Below are positions 22,583-31,403 of a stretch of 45,412 bases of DNA, piece by piece. How positions within the stretch are numbered: position 1 is the first letter of the stretch; each line of letters begins with the position of its first letter. Source of the stretch: an uncultured Clostridia bacterium (GTDB taxonomy: Bacteria; Bacillota; Clostridia; Oscillospirales; Acutalibacteraceae); NCBI GenBank assembly GCA_947170465.1, contig CAMVTS010000016.1, positions 1 to 45,412 of the forward strand, written 5' to 3'. Below the pieces are notes generated by a model. It did no database searches. It was not told the origin of the DNA and saw nothing but the letters and a program-made list of their open reading frames with translations. The translations under genes were made by a program, and so were the position numbers.

Positions 22583-24649
22583 CTATTTTCGCTCACCACC
22601 GTTCCGATGAGTGCGAGGCTGCATTGGTCTGGTATGCGGTTTCTGCATATGCTGTTGCTCAATTACTCGCTTATTGCCGCTGCCGGATTTAGAATCATCC
22701 TTCTTATCTGATTTCTTTTTCGTAGCAACCATCTCCGGCTCTTCGTTCTTTGCGGGATGGCTTGCCTGTTCAAATGGCACATCCTTGTTAGCTCTCGCTG
22801 CTTTAACGCCGCCGGAGCTGTTATCATCCTTCTTCTCTTTTGCCGCCGTTAATAAATCCGGACGATATTTCTTGATGATGGCGTCTGTGAGTTCTTTCTT
22901 AACAGCATAATGCACCTCACGGTTGCTGTGTTCCTCTACTGAGAACGGAGCCTCAAATGAGATTCCCCATTTAAAGAACAGCTTTAGCTTTACCTTCATG
23001 GGATGCTCTGCTGTTTTCATAACCACAAAAGTTCCTTTCGGAAGGTTTTTGAGTTCATCCGAGGTCATCAATGGTCGCTCAATCATCTGTACGGACTGAG
23101 AGGGATTATCCTTGCTCCTGCTGACAGAGCCCGACATAACTGTTCGGGAGCCGAGTGCTTTGGATAGTGTTTCCGCAGAGGTACTGTTCGGTGCGAAACC
23201 GCCGAAAATAGTGAGCTGCGTGTTGTCTATGATAACATCCGCGCCCTCTTTGCCGTAGTTTTTTTCAAGCTGTGCAAAGGATTGGATTATGGGAACTATC
23301 TGCAATCTTCGGGAACGGGATGCGGAGAACATCATCTCTGCCGACTCAATCTTCGGCAGCGTGCCAAATTCATCGCAGTAGAATACGCAACGGTTTTTCA
23401 ATTTGCCGCCGTTTTCATCCGCTACAGCGAGGATCTCACGGTAGAGCTGCTGGATAATCAGCGACACCATAAAGAATTTACCGGGATCCTCTTCGGGCAT
23501 TACGATGAAAATAGCTGACTTCTCATTGCAGAATTTCTCGGCATCAATCTCTGTATCGAAACAGAGGAGCTGCTCTAACTCGGAATCCAGAAAAGCGTTC
23601 AGCCTTGATAATGCTGTGGACATAACCGATGCCATTGTATCTTCCGCTGTGGTGAGAGCCGCACCCGCAAACCACTTTGCCTTATGGTTTTCGGGAAGCA
23701 AATCCATAACCTGTTGGAATTGGTTCTTGCCCTTTTTGTTTGACGGAGCAAGAAGTTCCTGGATAATCTTATAGACGGATACGATGTGCCTTTCGTTTGG
23801 CTTGCAGAATTCCGCTACAAGAAGGATGGTAGCGGTAAGCAAGCCTTCGGCTGAATCATAAAAGTATGCGTTCTGTCCGTAGGAAGCTGAATCGCCGCCT
23901 GACATGATAATTGTCTTGGCTATAATCTTGGCGTACTTCTCAGCTTTAGCTTTGTAAACAAGCTTGTCGGGATTGGCTTTGAACAAATCGGTGTACTTGT
24001 TAACAAGATGCAGAAGGTTGTTGCCGTTGGAACGTGTCGGGTTACGCAGATCAATTACAGAAATATAGTAGCCGTAATATTTAGAGGCTATCTCTCCGTA
24101 ATTTCGCACCACGTCGCCCTTCGTGTCGGTTGATAGGAATGACATCCCTGTGGCACAGGCATATTCAATGCACGGATACAACCAGAAAGCAGTTTTACCG
24201 ACACCGGCAGCGCCAATCATCAGCGCATGCACATCTCCGGTATCAACCATTGCTGTGGTCGTGCCTTTCTGAATCGGTTCGGGGATATATTTCTTGTTCT
24301 TCCTACGGCGAAACTTATTTCTCAGCTTTCTAAGTCTGTACCATAATCTCCGCATAAAGTTTGTGAAGATAGTCAATTTGCGGTTGGTGCAGCCGACTAC
24401 TATTCCCTGCTCCTTTGGTCTGCTGTCAGAATCCTCGCGCCATTTATCCGGCTCATAGTTGATGTGCTTATAGATTCGCTTGATTTCCTTCTTCGTAGCC
24501 CAACGAGCCGTTCCGTGCTGACCGTGTCCGACTGTTTTATCCTTGATGTTGTTGAGGTTATATCTGTTGGAAAGTGACATCACCAGAAAAAAGAATAGCA
24601 GCAGACCGCCCACGGCCGCAATCATAATTCCTACGCCCTGTGGTAACAT
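22583..24649 (-). CDS. VirD4/TraG-type coupling protein (T4CP)
   Basis: 688 residues from the ATG at 24649 (MLPQGVGIMI), which follows AAGGAGCG. An N-terminal hydrophobic segment (about residues 5-25) anchors it; Walker A is GAAGVGKT (146-153) and Walker B is FYCDEFGTLP. The C-terminus has a long basic, Ser/Lys/His-rich tail. It links the relaxosome to the T4SS channel and pumps DNA across the membrane. It overlaps the TOPRIM gene by 19 bases. Full-length: no sign of truncation. Confidence 0.95.
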   Translation of the reverse strand: MLPQGVGIMIAAVGGLLLFFFLVMSLSNRYNLNNIKDKTVGHGQHGTARWATKKEIKRIYKHINYEPDKWREDSDSRPKEQGIVVGCTNRKLTIFTNFMRRLWYRLRKLRNKFRRRKNKKYIPEPIQKGTTTAMVDTGDVHALMIGAAGVGKTAFWLYPCIEYACATGMSFLSTDTKGDVVRNYGEIASKYYGYYISVIDLRNPTRSNGNNLLHLVNKYTDLFKANPDKLVYKAKAEKYAKIIAKTIIMSGGDSASYGQNAYFYDSAEGLLTATILLVAEFCKPNERHIVSVYKIIQELLAPSNKKGKNQFQQVMDLLPENHKAKWFAGAALTTAEDTMASVMSTALSRLNAFLDSELEQLLCFDTEIDAEKFCNEKSAIFIVMPEEDPGKFFMVSLIIQQLYREILAVADENGGKLKNRCVFYCDEFGTLPKIESAEMMFSASRSRRLQIVPIIQSFAQLEKNYGKEGADVIIDNTQLTIFGGFAPNSTSAETLSKALGSRTVMSGSVSRSKDNPSQSVQMIERPLMTSDELKNLPKGTFVVMKTAEHPMKVKLKLFFKWGISFEAPFSVEEHSNREVHYAVKKELTDAIIKKYRPDLLTAAKEKKDDNSSGGVKAARANKDVPFEQASHPAKNEEPEMVATKKKSDKKDDSKSGSGNKRVIEQQHMQKPHTRPMQPRTHRNGGERK

Positions 24650-25542
24650 AGCTGTTCGCTCCTTTCGTCTTGATTCAGCCAGTCCTGATTCCAATCCTTG
24701 TATTGCGGTTTCAGAATGTGGTTTTCAATACCCATTTGATTTAGTTTCTCTGTTATTCGCTGATTAGCCTGCTGTCCCCAACAATCGTTATCAAAGCACA
24801 GAAACACGGCTTTGATGTTAGGATTATCCTTGAGGCATTGAAAAAGCACCCTGTCCGAAACGGAACAGGATGCCGCATAGCTGTGTTCATGCCAATGATC
24901 TTTGTGCATAGAAATAAACGACAGCATATCAATGGGTGCCTCAAACAAAAAGATTTTGTCTGACTTGCCGTGCCAGTGAAAACTGTATTCTGGCACGCTG
25001 CCCGACACATTTCCCTTGAACGAGCTTGCTGACAACGTTCCTCGCTTGTGGTAGTGTCGAGGTTTACCTTCCGTGTCGTATCCGACAAATACTGCATTGT
25101 GATACTCTTCATCCTCGTAAATCATCTTGTTGTGGATGAATGCATTAAGAACTTCACGATCAATACACCGATTCAAAAGCAAGTAAGCGTAGGCTCTGCG
25201 CATATCAGAGTTCGGCTTGGGAGGTTCCAACACCTTCGGCTTTTCCTCGGCAGAAAAAGAATGAATGATTTGTCCGCCACCATGATTGAGCAGGAAAGCA
25301 ACTGCTTCAGGATAATCCTTGTTGTAATATCTGCGGACAAAATCTATCGCGTCGCCGCCTTCCTGATTGTACTGATTGAACCAGAGGTTTCCTCTCACGG
25401 TCACTTTCTCGGATCCGTCCCGCCATTCAAATTCCGAACCCGACCGCTTGAGTTTTTCGCCCTGGCTTCTGAGAAGCTGCACAAGGTCAGTGTTCCTCGC
25501 ACGTTCTCTTTGCTCTTTTGTAAAATAATTAAATACTGACAT
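24631..25542 (-). CDS. DUF3991/TOPRIM-domain protein
   Basis: 303 residues. The N-terminal half resembles the CHC2-linked primase region but lacks the zinc-binding cysteines and histidine; it contains the usual NLWFNQYNQEGGDAIDFV segment. The TOPRIM core has the acidic motif FEAPIDMLS (about residue 195) and the metal-binding FLCFDNDCWGQQ (about residue 250). These proteins are found beside relaxases in clostridial ICEs and may act in primer synthesis or nicking of transferred DNA; the activity is not proven. A structured DNA/RNA element lies just upstream (25615-25680). Confidence 0.88.
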   Translation of the reverse strand: MSVFNYFTKEQRERARNTDLVQLLRSQGEKLKRSGSEFEWRDGSEKVTVRGNLWFNQYNQEGGDAIDFVRRYYNKDYPEAVAFLLNHGGGQIIHSFSAEEKPKVLEPPKPNSDMRRAYAYLLLNRCIDREVLNAFIHNKMIYEDEEYHNAVFVGYDTEGKPRHYHKRGTLSASSFKGNVSGSVPEYSFHWHGKSDKIFLFEAPIDMLSFISMHKDHWHEHSYAASCSVSDRVLFQCLKDNPNIKAVFLCFDNDCWGQQANQRITEKLNQMGIENHILKPQYKDWNQDWLNQDERSEQLCYHRA

Positions 25543-25614
25543 TACTTCTCCTAACCATCAAACTTTTATTCAAGAGTTTGTCTGTCTATCTTTCTGTTGT
25601 AGTTATCTTACTTT

Positions 25615-25680
25615 GGGCTGTTATACCACTCCTATCATGATGATAGGACGGTCCTGTCACCGTTTGGGTATAACAGTCCC
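25615..25680. other. Three-way-junction inverted-repeat element between relaxase and TOPRIM genes
   Basis: The outer arms GGGCTGTTATACC (25615-25627) and GGTATAACAGTCCC (25667-25680) pair with one bulged base. Inside are two hairpins: CCTATCA/TGATAGG (25631-25647, 3-base loop) and ACGGT/ACCGT (25648-25663, 6-base loop). No U-tract follows on either strand, so it is not a normal terminator. Candidates: oriT or another replication/nicking site, or a structured RNA in the 158-base gap. Confidence 0.6.
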
Positions 25681-25700
25681 TTGTTAGTAGAGTATATTTT

Positions 25701-28607
25701 TTAATGAAGTCCGAGACCGAATTTCTTATCGTCAATTTTCTGACGGGTTTTCCGGTCGGTTTTTACTTTTCTACGGCGTCTGTTTTGCTCAATCTGATTT
25801 TGGATAATACGGCTCAGATGGTGAAGCAGAGACATTGAGCACATCGCAACGGACGCACCTCTCCCCTTGCTGTGACTGTTCAAGAGCTGCAAGGCGTAGG
25901 GATTGCCGTTCTTCGCTGATTCAATAAGATACTCATAGGCGAGTTCAACATTCTTTTCAACACCGTTCCCATACAGATATAGCTTGCCGAGCTGATATTG
26001 CGCATAGGGATTATCTTCTTCCGCTGCCGCTTTCAGATAGAATACCGCCTTGTCCGTATCGTGAATATCATTCAGATAAATCTTACCAAGCTGATAGGCG
26101 GCGTACTCATTGCCGACTGCAAATGCTTTCTCCAAATGATAGATGGCTCGGTTGATATCTTGGGGTACTTCTTCCCCTTGATAGTACAGCTTGCCGAGTT
26201 GGTATTCGGCGTACTCGAAATTTTCCGCTGAGAGTTCTTCAAGCAACTGTACAGCGATATCCGAGTACCGGGGAATGTTATCTCCCGACAGATACTCCTT
26301 CGCCAACAGGAATTTGGCGTACTGATTGCCGCTGTCCATTGCTTTTACTAACCAATCGAAGCCTTGTGAAACATCCTTTGTAAGATTCTCTCCGAGAAGC
26401 AGTTCTTTACCGAGATAATACATTGCGCCGACATTCACGTTCTCTGCCGATGCCGTCAAGTATTTCAAAGCTAAGTCGCTATCCTGACCAATGATGTCGC
26501 CCTGCAAATACAACTTGCCCAACAGAAACTGAGCATAGCTGTTATTCGCATTTGCCGCCTTTTCAAGATAGTCTACTGCCTTGAGCGGATTGTACCCGCT
26601 GTAGTCCTCTCGCAGATACAGCTTGCCGAGACCGAACGCGGCGTTGGTGTTCTTGAGCTTGTCTGCCATTTCAAAATACAGCCGGGCGTTATCAAGATTC
26701 ACTTCCGTGCCAATACCGTTGTGGTTCATCTGTCCGAGACGGTAATAGAGCTTATCATCAGCCATATTCCTTTCGATAGCAAGGAAACCGTTGTAGGCTT
26801 TTCTGTACCATTCCCGTGCGGAAGAAACATTTTTAACCGTGCCTATGCCTTCGTTCAGCATTTGAGCGAGTTGGTACTGAGCGTATGCATTACCTTTCTC
26901 TGCAGCGAAACGGTATAACTCAAACGCCCTGTGATAGTCCTGCTCAACTCCATTACCGTAATAGTACAGCGATGCCAAGGAATAAGCGGCATACTGATTT
27001 CCCAAGTCAACAGACTTTTGAAACCAAGAAGCCGCTTCAGTATAGTTTTGTTCTGTTCCATACCCCTGCTGATACATCTTGCCGATGCGGTATTGCATAT
27101 ACGCAGGCTTTTTCTCGCTCGGCAGTTTATTGAGAAAAGCACGGAGAGCTTTCGCAAAGTATTCCTCTGCACCGCTCTCATCATTTGGAACACCGAGACC
27201 ATCTAAATACATTTTAGCAAGGTCGTGCATGGCAAAGCCGTTGCCTTTCTCAGCTTCAAGCAAGAGCAGCTCCATTGCCTTTTTGAAATCCGGCTTGACT
27301 TTTTTGTTACCGTAAAGATAACGCCGCGCCTGCTTATACTCCTTCGTCCACCAACTTCTGTTAGTAAATACTCGTTTGTCTAACTCATCAAAGTCTGCGG
27401 ATTCCGTATCTACCATAGGTTCTTCGGGAACTGTTTCCAAAACGGAAACGGTTGAATCCGCAGACGAGTCAAAATCTTCATCATATAAGCTGCCGGATTT
27501 AATCTTCAACGCTTCCGTTATAACATGATTCTTGATTGGCTTGAACGTATCATTGTCTACCAACGGAATCCGTTCAGGGAGCGTATCGGTATAGGTTCTC
27601 AGCACCTCTTCCCTCTGCCCATACCAGATATCATACAGATTTGCTATTCTTTCATCTTTGGAAAGTTCAATGATGATGTTGTCAACGAGGTCCTTCACTT
27701 CAGCTTTGAGATAACCATATTGTTTCTTGCCGCTGACGCGTGACAGCTTATCCGAGAGCTGACGGAGGAGATTTTCAACTGTCGGGTTATCATAATCTCC
27801 GCTGTTGATCTGACTTACAATCTCTGTAACAATAGATTTGCTGTCGGCTCTCAGCTTATCTCTGCTCTCTGTCTGCTTTGAATAAATAGATACCAAGTCT
27901 TGAGCGAATATCTCTCTGGCGAATGCTGACCGAAGATTCTCTATTCCCTTTTCTGTAAGGTATCCTTCTTCGGGATTGACAGAATAAATAATTAAGTGAA
28001 CGTGCGGGTGGTGGGATTCATTATGAAACGCTGCATACCAACGAAGATTTTTGATATTGATTTTCATATTCTTAGCCATTTCTATCGTTTTACTTCGAAG
28101 CATATCTCTCCATCTTGCTCCGTTATTATAGTCCAGCCGTTCAGCATCTTCTCTACGCAAAGAGATAATTGCCGTCCAGATATTTCCCTGATGCTCATTC
28201 AATTCACGCTGAACCACCGAAAGATTAACAGGGACTCCTTTATCGGTAAACAATCCATGCCGACCAAACTTTTCAGCACGGGGACGGGTAGCAATATACT
28301 TAGCATAAGTTTCTCTGCCCGATATTTCATAGCTGTTATCCTCTATCGTGCGTGAGATAAACTCAGAAGCAGTACCGATAGTTTTCTTGGCTGTGTAATC
28401 CTGATACTCTAAACTGTTCGCGGCATCAGGAAAGTCAGTAAGCAATTTGTCTATCAGCTCCTGCTGTTTCACCGAAGCCGGAGCAAACACTTGTGAAGAA
28501 TCTATCTTCTCAACGCCTTCACGGGTTGCAATATATTTTGCATATCCTCCAGCGCTCTGCTTCCTGTCGGACTTGAGATACTTAAACTTTGTAACAATTC
28601 TTGCCAC
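25701..28607 (-). CDS. MobP-type relaxase fused to Sel1-like repeats
   Basis: 968 residues. The N-terminal relaxase carries HNESHHPHVHLIIYS (about residues 195-209), the HxH metal motif of MOB relaxases that nick DNA at oriT and covalently bind the 5' end. A segment of the form YAKYIATR-x-x-x-EK occurs twice (about 22-34 and 101-113). From about residue 430 to 905 come about 12 Sel1-type (TPR-like) repeats such as YAQYQLGKLYLYGNGV, a protein-interaction scaffold. GTG start after AGAAAGG; the accessory gene ends 3 bases before it. Sel1 repeats fused to relaxases occur in clostridial elements; their partner is unknown. Confidence 0.9.
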   Translation of the reverse strand: MARIVTKFKYLKSDRKQSAGGYAKYIATREGVEKIDSSQVFAPASVKQQELIDKLLTDFPDAANSLEYQDYTAKKTIGTASEFISRTIEDNSYEISGRETYAKYIATRPRAEKFGRHGLFTDKGVPVNLSVVQRELNEHQGNIWTAIISLRREDAERLDYNNGARWRDMLRSKTIEMAKNMKINIKNLRWYAAFHNESHHPHVHLIIYSVNPEEGYLTEKGIENLRSAFAREIFAQDLVSIYSKQTESRDKLRADSKSIVTEIVSQINSGDYDNPTVENLLRQLSDKLSRVSGKKQYGYLKAEVKDLVDNIIIELSKDERIANLYDIWYGQREEVLRTYTDTLPERIPLVDNDTFKPIKNHVITEALKIKSGSLYDEDFDSSADSTVSVLETVPEEPMVDTESADFDELDKRVFTNRSWWTKEYKQARRYLYGNKKVKPDFKKAMELLLLEAEKGNGFAMHDLAKMYLDGLGVPNDESGAEEYFAKALRAFLNKLPSEKKPAYMQYRIGKMYQQGYGTEQNYTEAASWFQKSVDLGNQYAAYSLASLYYYGNGVEQDYHRAFELYRFAAEKGNAYAQYQLAQMLNEGIGTVKNVSSAREWYRKAYNGFLAIERNMADDKLYYRLGQMNHNGIGTEVNLDNARLYFEMADKLKNTNAAFGLGKLYLREDYSGYNPLKAVDYLEKAANANNSYAQFLLGKLYLQGDIIGQDSDLALKYLTASAENVNVGAMYYLGKELLLGENLTKDVSQGFDWLVKAMDSGNQYAKFLLAKEYLSGDNIPRYSDIAVQLLEELSAENFEYAEYQLGKLYYQGEEVPQDINRAIYHLEKAFAVGNEYAAYQLGKIYLNDIHDTDKAVFYLKAAAEEDNPYAQYQLGKLYLYGNGVEKNVELAYEYLIESAKNGNPYALQLLNSHSKGRGASVAMCSMSLLHHLSRIIQNQIEQNRRRRKVKTDRKTRQKIDDKKFGLGLH

Positions 28608-28610
28608 AAA

Positions 28611-29021
28611 TTACAAACCTTTCTGCCAGTTATCTGCTTCATCGAAAGTAAAAATGCCGTTTGTCTTTTTTACTTCTTTGATACATTCACCTCGCAAGGT
28701 GTTGAGGACTTCTTTATCGACACCCTGATTTGAAGCAACAACATTCATTGTGATGGCAAGTTCAACCGCTAATTTAAATAGCAGTTTACTTAATCGGTTT
28801 GTATTTTCTTTAAGAAGAGACTCCATCGTTGACATTACAACCGTAGACAGATAAGGTATATTTGTATTAGAAGATAGGTAGCTTACATAAAATCTGATAG
28901 CGTTTTCTATAAATTCACTTTTACTCAAGCAGTTATCTTTCTCAAAATTCTCATCTACAAGGTCTAATGCCGATTGATTAACATACAATGCGAAGCGCAC
29001 TTTTTTATCCGGTTTTTCCAT
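28611..29021 (-). CDS. Relaxosome accessory protein, ribbon-helix-helix-like
   Basis: 136 residues. Residues 5-50 (KKVRFALYVNQSALDLVDENF...LSKSEFIENAIRFYVSYL) fit the CopG/MobC ribbon-helix-helix pattern. The C-terminal 80 residues are helical. GAGGTGAATAAAGC precedes the ATG. It sits just upstream of the relaxase and just downstream of the repeat-rich intergenic region, the standard place for a protein that binds oriT and positions the relaxase. Confidence 0.8.
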   Translation of the reverse strand: MEKPDKKVRFALYVNQSALDLVDENFEKDNCLSKSEFIENAIRFYVSYLSSNTNIPYLSTVVMSTMESLLKENTNRLSKLLFKLAVELAITMNVVASNQGVDKEVLNTLRGECIKEVKKTNGIFTFDEADNWQKGL

Positions 29022-29044
29022 GCTTTATTCACCTCAATTCTTCA

Positions 29045-29149
29045 TGACACACACTTTTGAGTACAAACAAATGGCTTAAGCATCGGCAAATCGAGCGCAT
29101 CTGACACACACAGTGACACAAAAGTTGTTTTTTGACACACACTTTTTTG
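29045..29149. repeat. GACACACAC direct repeats in the candidate oriT region
   Basis: TGACACACACTTTT (29045), TGACACACACAG (29102), TGACACAAAAG (29114) and TGACACACACTTTTTT (29133) form a set of iterons upstream of the accessory and relaxase genes; a fifth unit GACACACAC lies at 29225 in the hairpin. Likely binding sites for the ribbon-helix-helix protein. Confidence 0.65.
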
Positions 29150-29205
29150 CAATCACAAAGCTCTCAAAAATGGCTTTGCAGTCGGCATTGCCGGCTGCTG
29201 TGAAC

Positions 29206-29236
29206 AGCGTGTGGTCGCTTCTGCGACACACACGCT
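29206..29236. other. Strong hairpin in the candidate oriT region
   Basis: AGCGTGTG-GTCGC, loop TTCT, GCGAC-A-CACACGCT: a 13-bp stem with one bulged base. The 3' arm contains the GACACACAC repeat. No T-tract follows, so a terminator is unlikely; a protein-binding or nick-adjacent hairpin is more plausible. Confidence 0.6.
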
Positions 29237-29316
29237 TTCTCCTGCTTACTTTTCGACCACCGTTGTATACCCCGATTTGCCGATAATTTTGCCTTTCGTG
29301 TAATTCTGCAAGCAAT

Positions 29317-29387
29317 CGCCCGTGTTGGCTTTCCCTCGCTTAGACGGTTACTGCCCTGCCTGTTTTGGAAAAAGCCGACACAGGGCG
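29317..29387. repeat. Imperfect inverted repeat flanking the candidate oriT region
   Basis: CGCCCGTGTTGGCTTT (29317-29332) and AAAGCCGACACAGGGCG (29371-29387) are near-complements (about 14 of 16 positions with one gap). They lie next to the coding end of the gene at 29398. Together with the iterons and the hairpin, they fill the 376-base gap 29022-29397, which holds no convincing gene. Confidence 0.5.
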
Positions 29388-29397
29388 AACACGGCGA

Positions 29398-30072
29398 TCA
29401 CAGGCGCATTGTACCGCCCTCGTTCTCACCGTCACTGTAACGACTTTGACTCTGATTAATATACCATTCGATATCGGCATCGAAGGAATCGTGACGTTGT
29501 GCTTCTCCTGCACCTCCGCGCTCTGCTCTTTCAATTGCTGACTCCAAGAAATTCAAATCATAGTATTCTGATTCCTGCTCTCCGTTTCCCTTGAAGGTAA
29601 GAATGCCGGTTTCAAAATCATAGTCTACTGTACAGCTGATTCTCTTATCGTTTTCTTGTGCGTCCGACAGAACATTGAAGACAGGTTTGTCTACATAATC
29701 ATAAGAATCAAAGCGTTGCACCAGAGAATCCATATCATACTCATCCTTCATATCTAACAGATGATGATAATAAAAACTCGCTGCGTCATAAAGCGAGTGG
29801 ATTCCTTTTGCAACGAAATACGATTCTTCATCATCGTCATTGTGCATATGAATAAGCGCGAAGCAATTATCATACTGCCACTGACGGTTATGCTCTTCCA
29901 TCATTTCTTGGTCGATCTGTTCTTTCACCTCGGGAGGTACAAGTTCATCATAGAGTTTTTCCATATGACCGATCAACTCCATGCGCAATTCCTCTTCCTC
30001 ACTATGGAAGCAATCAATCACGGCGGTGAGCTTATAACTGTTGTAATCGAAATCAAAGTTTGTTTCAAACAT
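29398..30072 (-). CDS. Unknown acidic protein with a DUF6103-like N-terminus
   Basis: 224 residues, acidic. The first about 50 residues (AVIDCFHSEEEELRMELI...YDELVPPEVKEQID) align with the small protein encoded just upstream (AVKMYMEQRDTDLKSEME...YTKYVPANVREYLD), so the two share a domain. The remaining 170 residues, rich in Asp, Tyr and His (for example IHMHNDDDEESYFVAKG), are unrecognised. The start is supported by GTGAGGTGAACGAAA; its ATG overlaps the end of the preceding gene by 8 bases. Confidence 0.75.
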   Translation of the reverse strand: MFETNFDFDYNSYKLTAVIDCFHSEEEELRMELIGHMEKLYDELVPPEVKEQIDQEMMEEHNRQWQYDNCFALIHMHNDDDEESYFVAKGIHSLYDAASFYYHHLLDMKDEYDMDSLVQRFDSYDYVDKPVFNVLSDAQENDKRISCTVDYDFETGILTFKGNGEQESEYYDLNFLESAIERAERGGAGEAQRHDSFDADIEWYINQSQSRYSDGENEGGTMRL

Positions 30073-30316
30073 TTTCGTTCACCTCACTTTTGTTTTCACT
30101 CGGTTTTGAGCGACTTGATTTTGGTCTGCTGACAGTTTGCGTAGAGGATTTCATATCAAGATATTCACGCACGTTAGCAGGAACATATTTTGTATAGAGC
30201 GCGTCGAGCGACTTTTCCATCTCGGATTTTAAATCAGTATCGCGCTGTTCCATATACATTTTGACAGCAGAAAGTTTTTCGCTGTCATAAGCAATGCTGA
30301 TATTTTCTTTTCGCAT
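30065..30316 (-). CDS. Small conserved ICE protein (DUF6103-like)
   Basis: 83 residues: MRKENISIAYDSEKLSAVKM then a charged helix and YVPANVREYLD. This is the pattern I recall for DUF6103, common in clostridial conjugative elements; the DUF number is from memory. The last 30 residues are Ser/Lys-rich and probably disordered. AAGGAG precedes the ATG. Role unknown; coiled-coil shape and position suggest a relaxosome or regulation role. Confidence 0.75.
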   Translation of the reverse strand: MRKENISIAYDSEKLSAVKMYMEQRDTDLKSEMEKSLDALYTKYVPANVREYLDMKSSTQTVSRPKSSRSKPSENKSEVNENV

Positions 30317-30331
30317 TCACATAACTCCTTA

Positions 30332-31378
30332 CTAATAATTCAAGCTGTTGGTCTGTTCTTCGGTTTGTCCTGTTACACAGGCGGCTTTGTTCATATCAGT
30401 AGCAGGATATTTAAAGCTGTCAAGCTGACAATTTGTAATCTCCGTATTATCAACATCACAGTTTTGCATTGTCGCGCTCGTGAGAATGGAATCGCATACA
30501 ACAGAGTTAGAAATATCACAGCCGATAAAGTCAGCTTGAATGAAGTTTGTTCTGTCCGCAAAGATATCCTGCATATAGCAGTTGTTAAACCGCACCGACT
30601 CCATCTCAGCGTTACTGAAATCCGCTGAGTGCATATCGCAGTTTTCAAATCGCGCACCCTCACAATAGCTGTTAGATAAATCTTTTCCGAAGATATTAAG
30701 ATTGTTCAGATAACAGTTTTGAAAATTGGCACGCTCACCTCCTGCATCATTCAACCACAGGACATGCTTCGCACACATCACATCCACTTCCTGCTGCGTG
30801 AGCTCTCTCATTTGATTATGCAAATATCGAGCCTTCACATTGATGAACAAATCTCCGCAGTTTTCTTCGATGGTCTCAAACTCAGGACGTTCCATCATCA
30901 TGTTCTGGAAGAGTTCGTGATCGAGAAAACCTTGATACTCGGACTGGTAATAGTCGCCCACAGCAGAAAGGGAGAGAATTGCTTGTCCGTCCTTCTGCTC
31001 ACTCAGCACCTCACTAACGTAGTGTTCTACAAGGCTCTGCATATCTCTGTTATAATCATCCAGCGAAGGATACTGTCCAAGTCTGCACAGCTGTCTTGCG
31101 TTAGAGATATACGCAGAGTATCTTGCATAGTCATAACCCTGCGGATCCACGAGGATACCGTCATCACCGTCGCCGTCAATGAACATGATGCAAGGCACAG
31201 TCGAAACGTTTTCGTATTCGAGCTTATCCTTGTTCTCGGTAATGAAGCTGTAATCCTTGAGTGGATTGCATTTCAGTTCATTGAAGTCTTCATGACTGAT
31301 TTCTACTACTTCTGCCACCTCGCATCTTTGCAAAGCATAATCGTCAGCCTTGCGAATTAGGTGTACATTCAAAATCAT
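30332..31378 (-). CDS. Pentapeptide-repeat protein with a conserved N-terminal domain, paralog B
   Basis: 348 residues. An N-terminal half of about 200 residues (possibly DUF6329; name from memory) includes ARYSAYISNARQLCRLGQYPSLD. The C-terminal half is a run of pentapeptide repeats with centre residues F/L: ANFQNCYLNNLNIFGKDLSN... through about residue 325. Such repeats fold as a right-handed quadrilateral helix and in Qnr-type proteins mimic DNA. It is about 35-40% like paralog A at 31428, in the same order of domains. Function unknown; a role in protecting or handling transferred DNA is conceivable. Confidence 0.8.
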   Translation of the reverse strand: MILNVHLIRKADDYALQRCEVAEVVEISHEDFNELKCNPLKDYSFITENKDKLEYENVSTVPCIMFIDGDGDDGILVDPQGYDYARYSAYISNARQLCRLGQYPSLDDYNRDMQSLVEHYVSEVLSEQKDGQAILSLSAVGDYYQSEYQGFLDHELFQNMMMERPEFETIEENCGDLFINVKARYLHNQMRELTQQEVDVMCAKHVLWLNDAGGERANFQNCYLNNLNIFGKDLSNSYCEGARFENCDMHSADFSNAEMESVRFNNCYMQDIFADRTNFIQADFIGCDISNSVVCDSILTSATMQNCDVDNTEITNCQLDSFKYPATDMNKAACVTGQTEEQTNSLNY

Positions 31379-31403
31379 TTCTTTTCACTTCCTTACATAG
31401 ATA

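Noticed and set aside
26000..27300. DNA repeat array or CRISPR in the relaxase gene
   Set aside because: The periodicity is that of about 36-codon Sel1 protein repeats in one open frame; DNA identity between units is low.
29045..29149. CRISPR array
   Set aside because: The repeated unit is only 9-14 bases with irregular spacing and no spacer-like regularity.
29076..29315. A 79-codon frame inside the candidate oriT region
   Set aside because: It reads through the iterons and the hairpin, is Cys/Arg-rich without pattern, and has no ribosome binding site.
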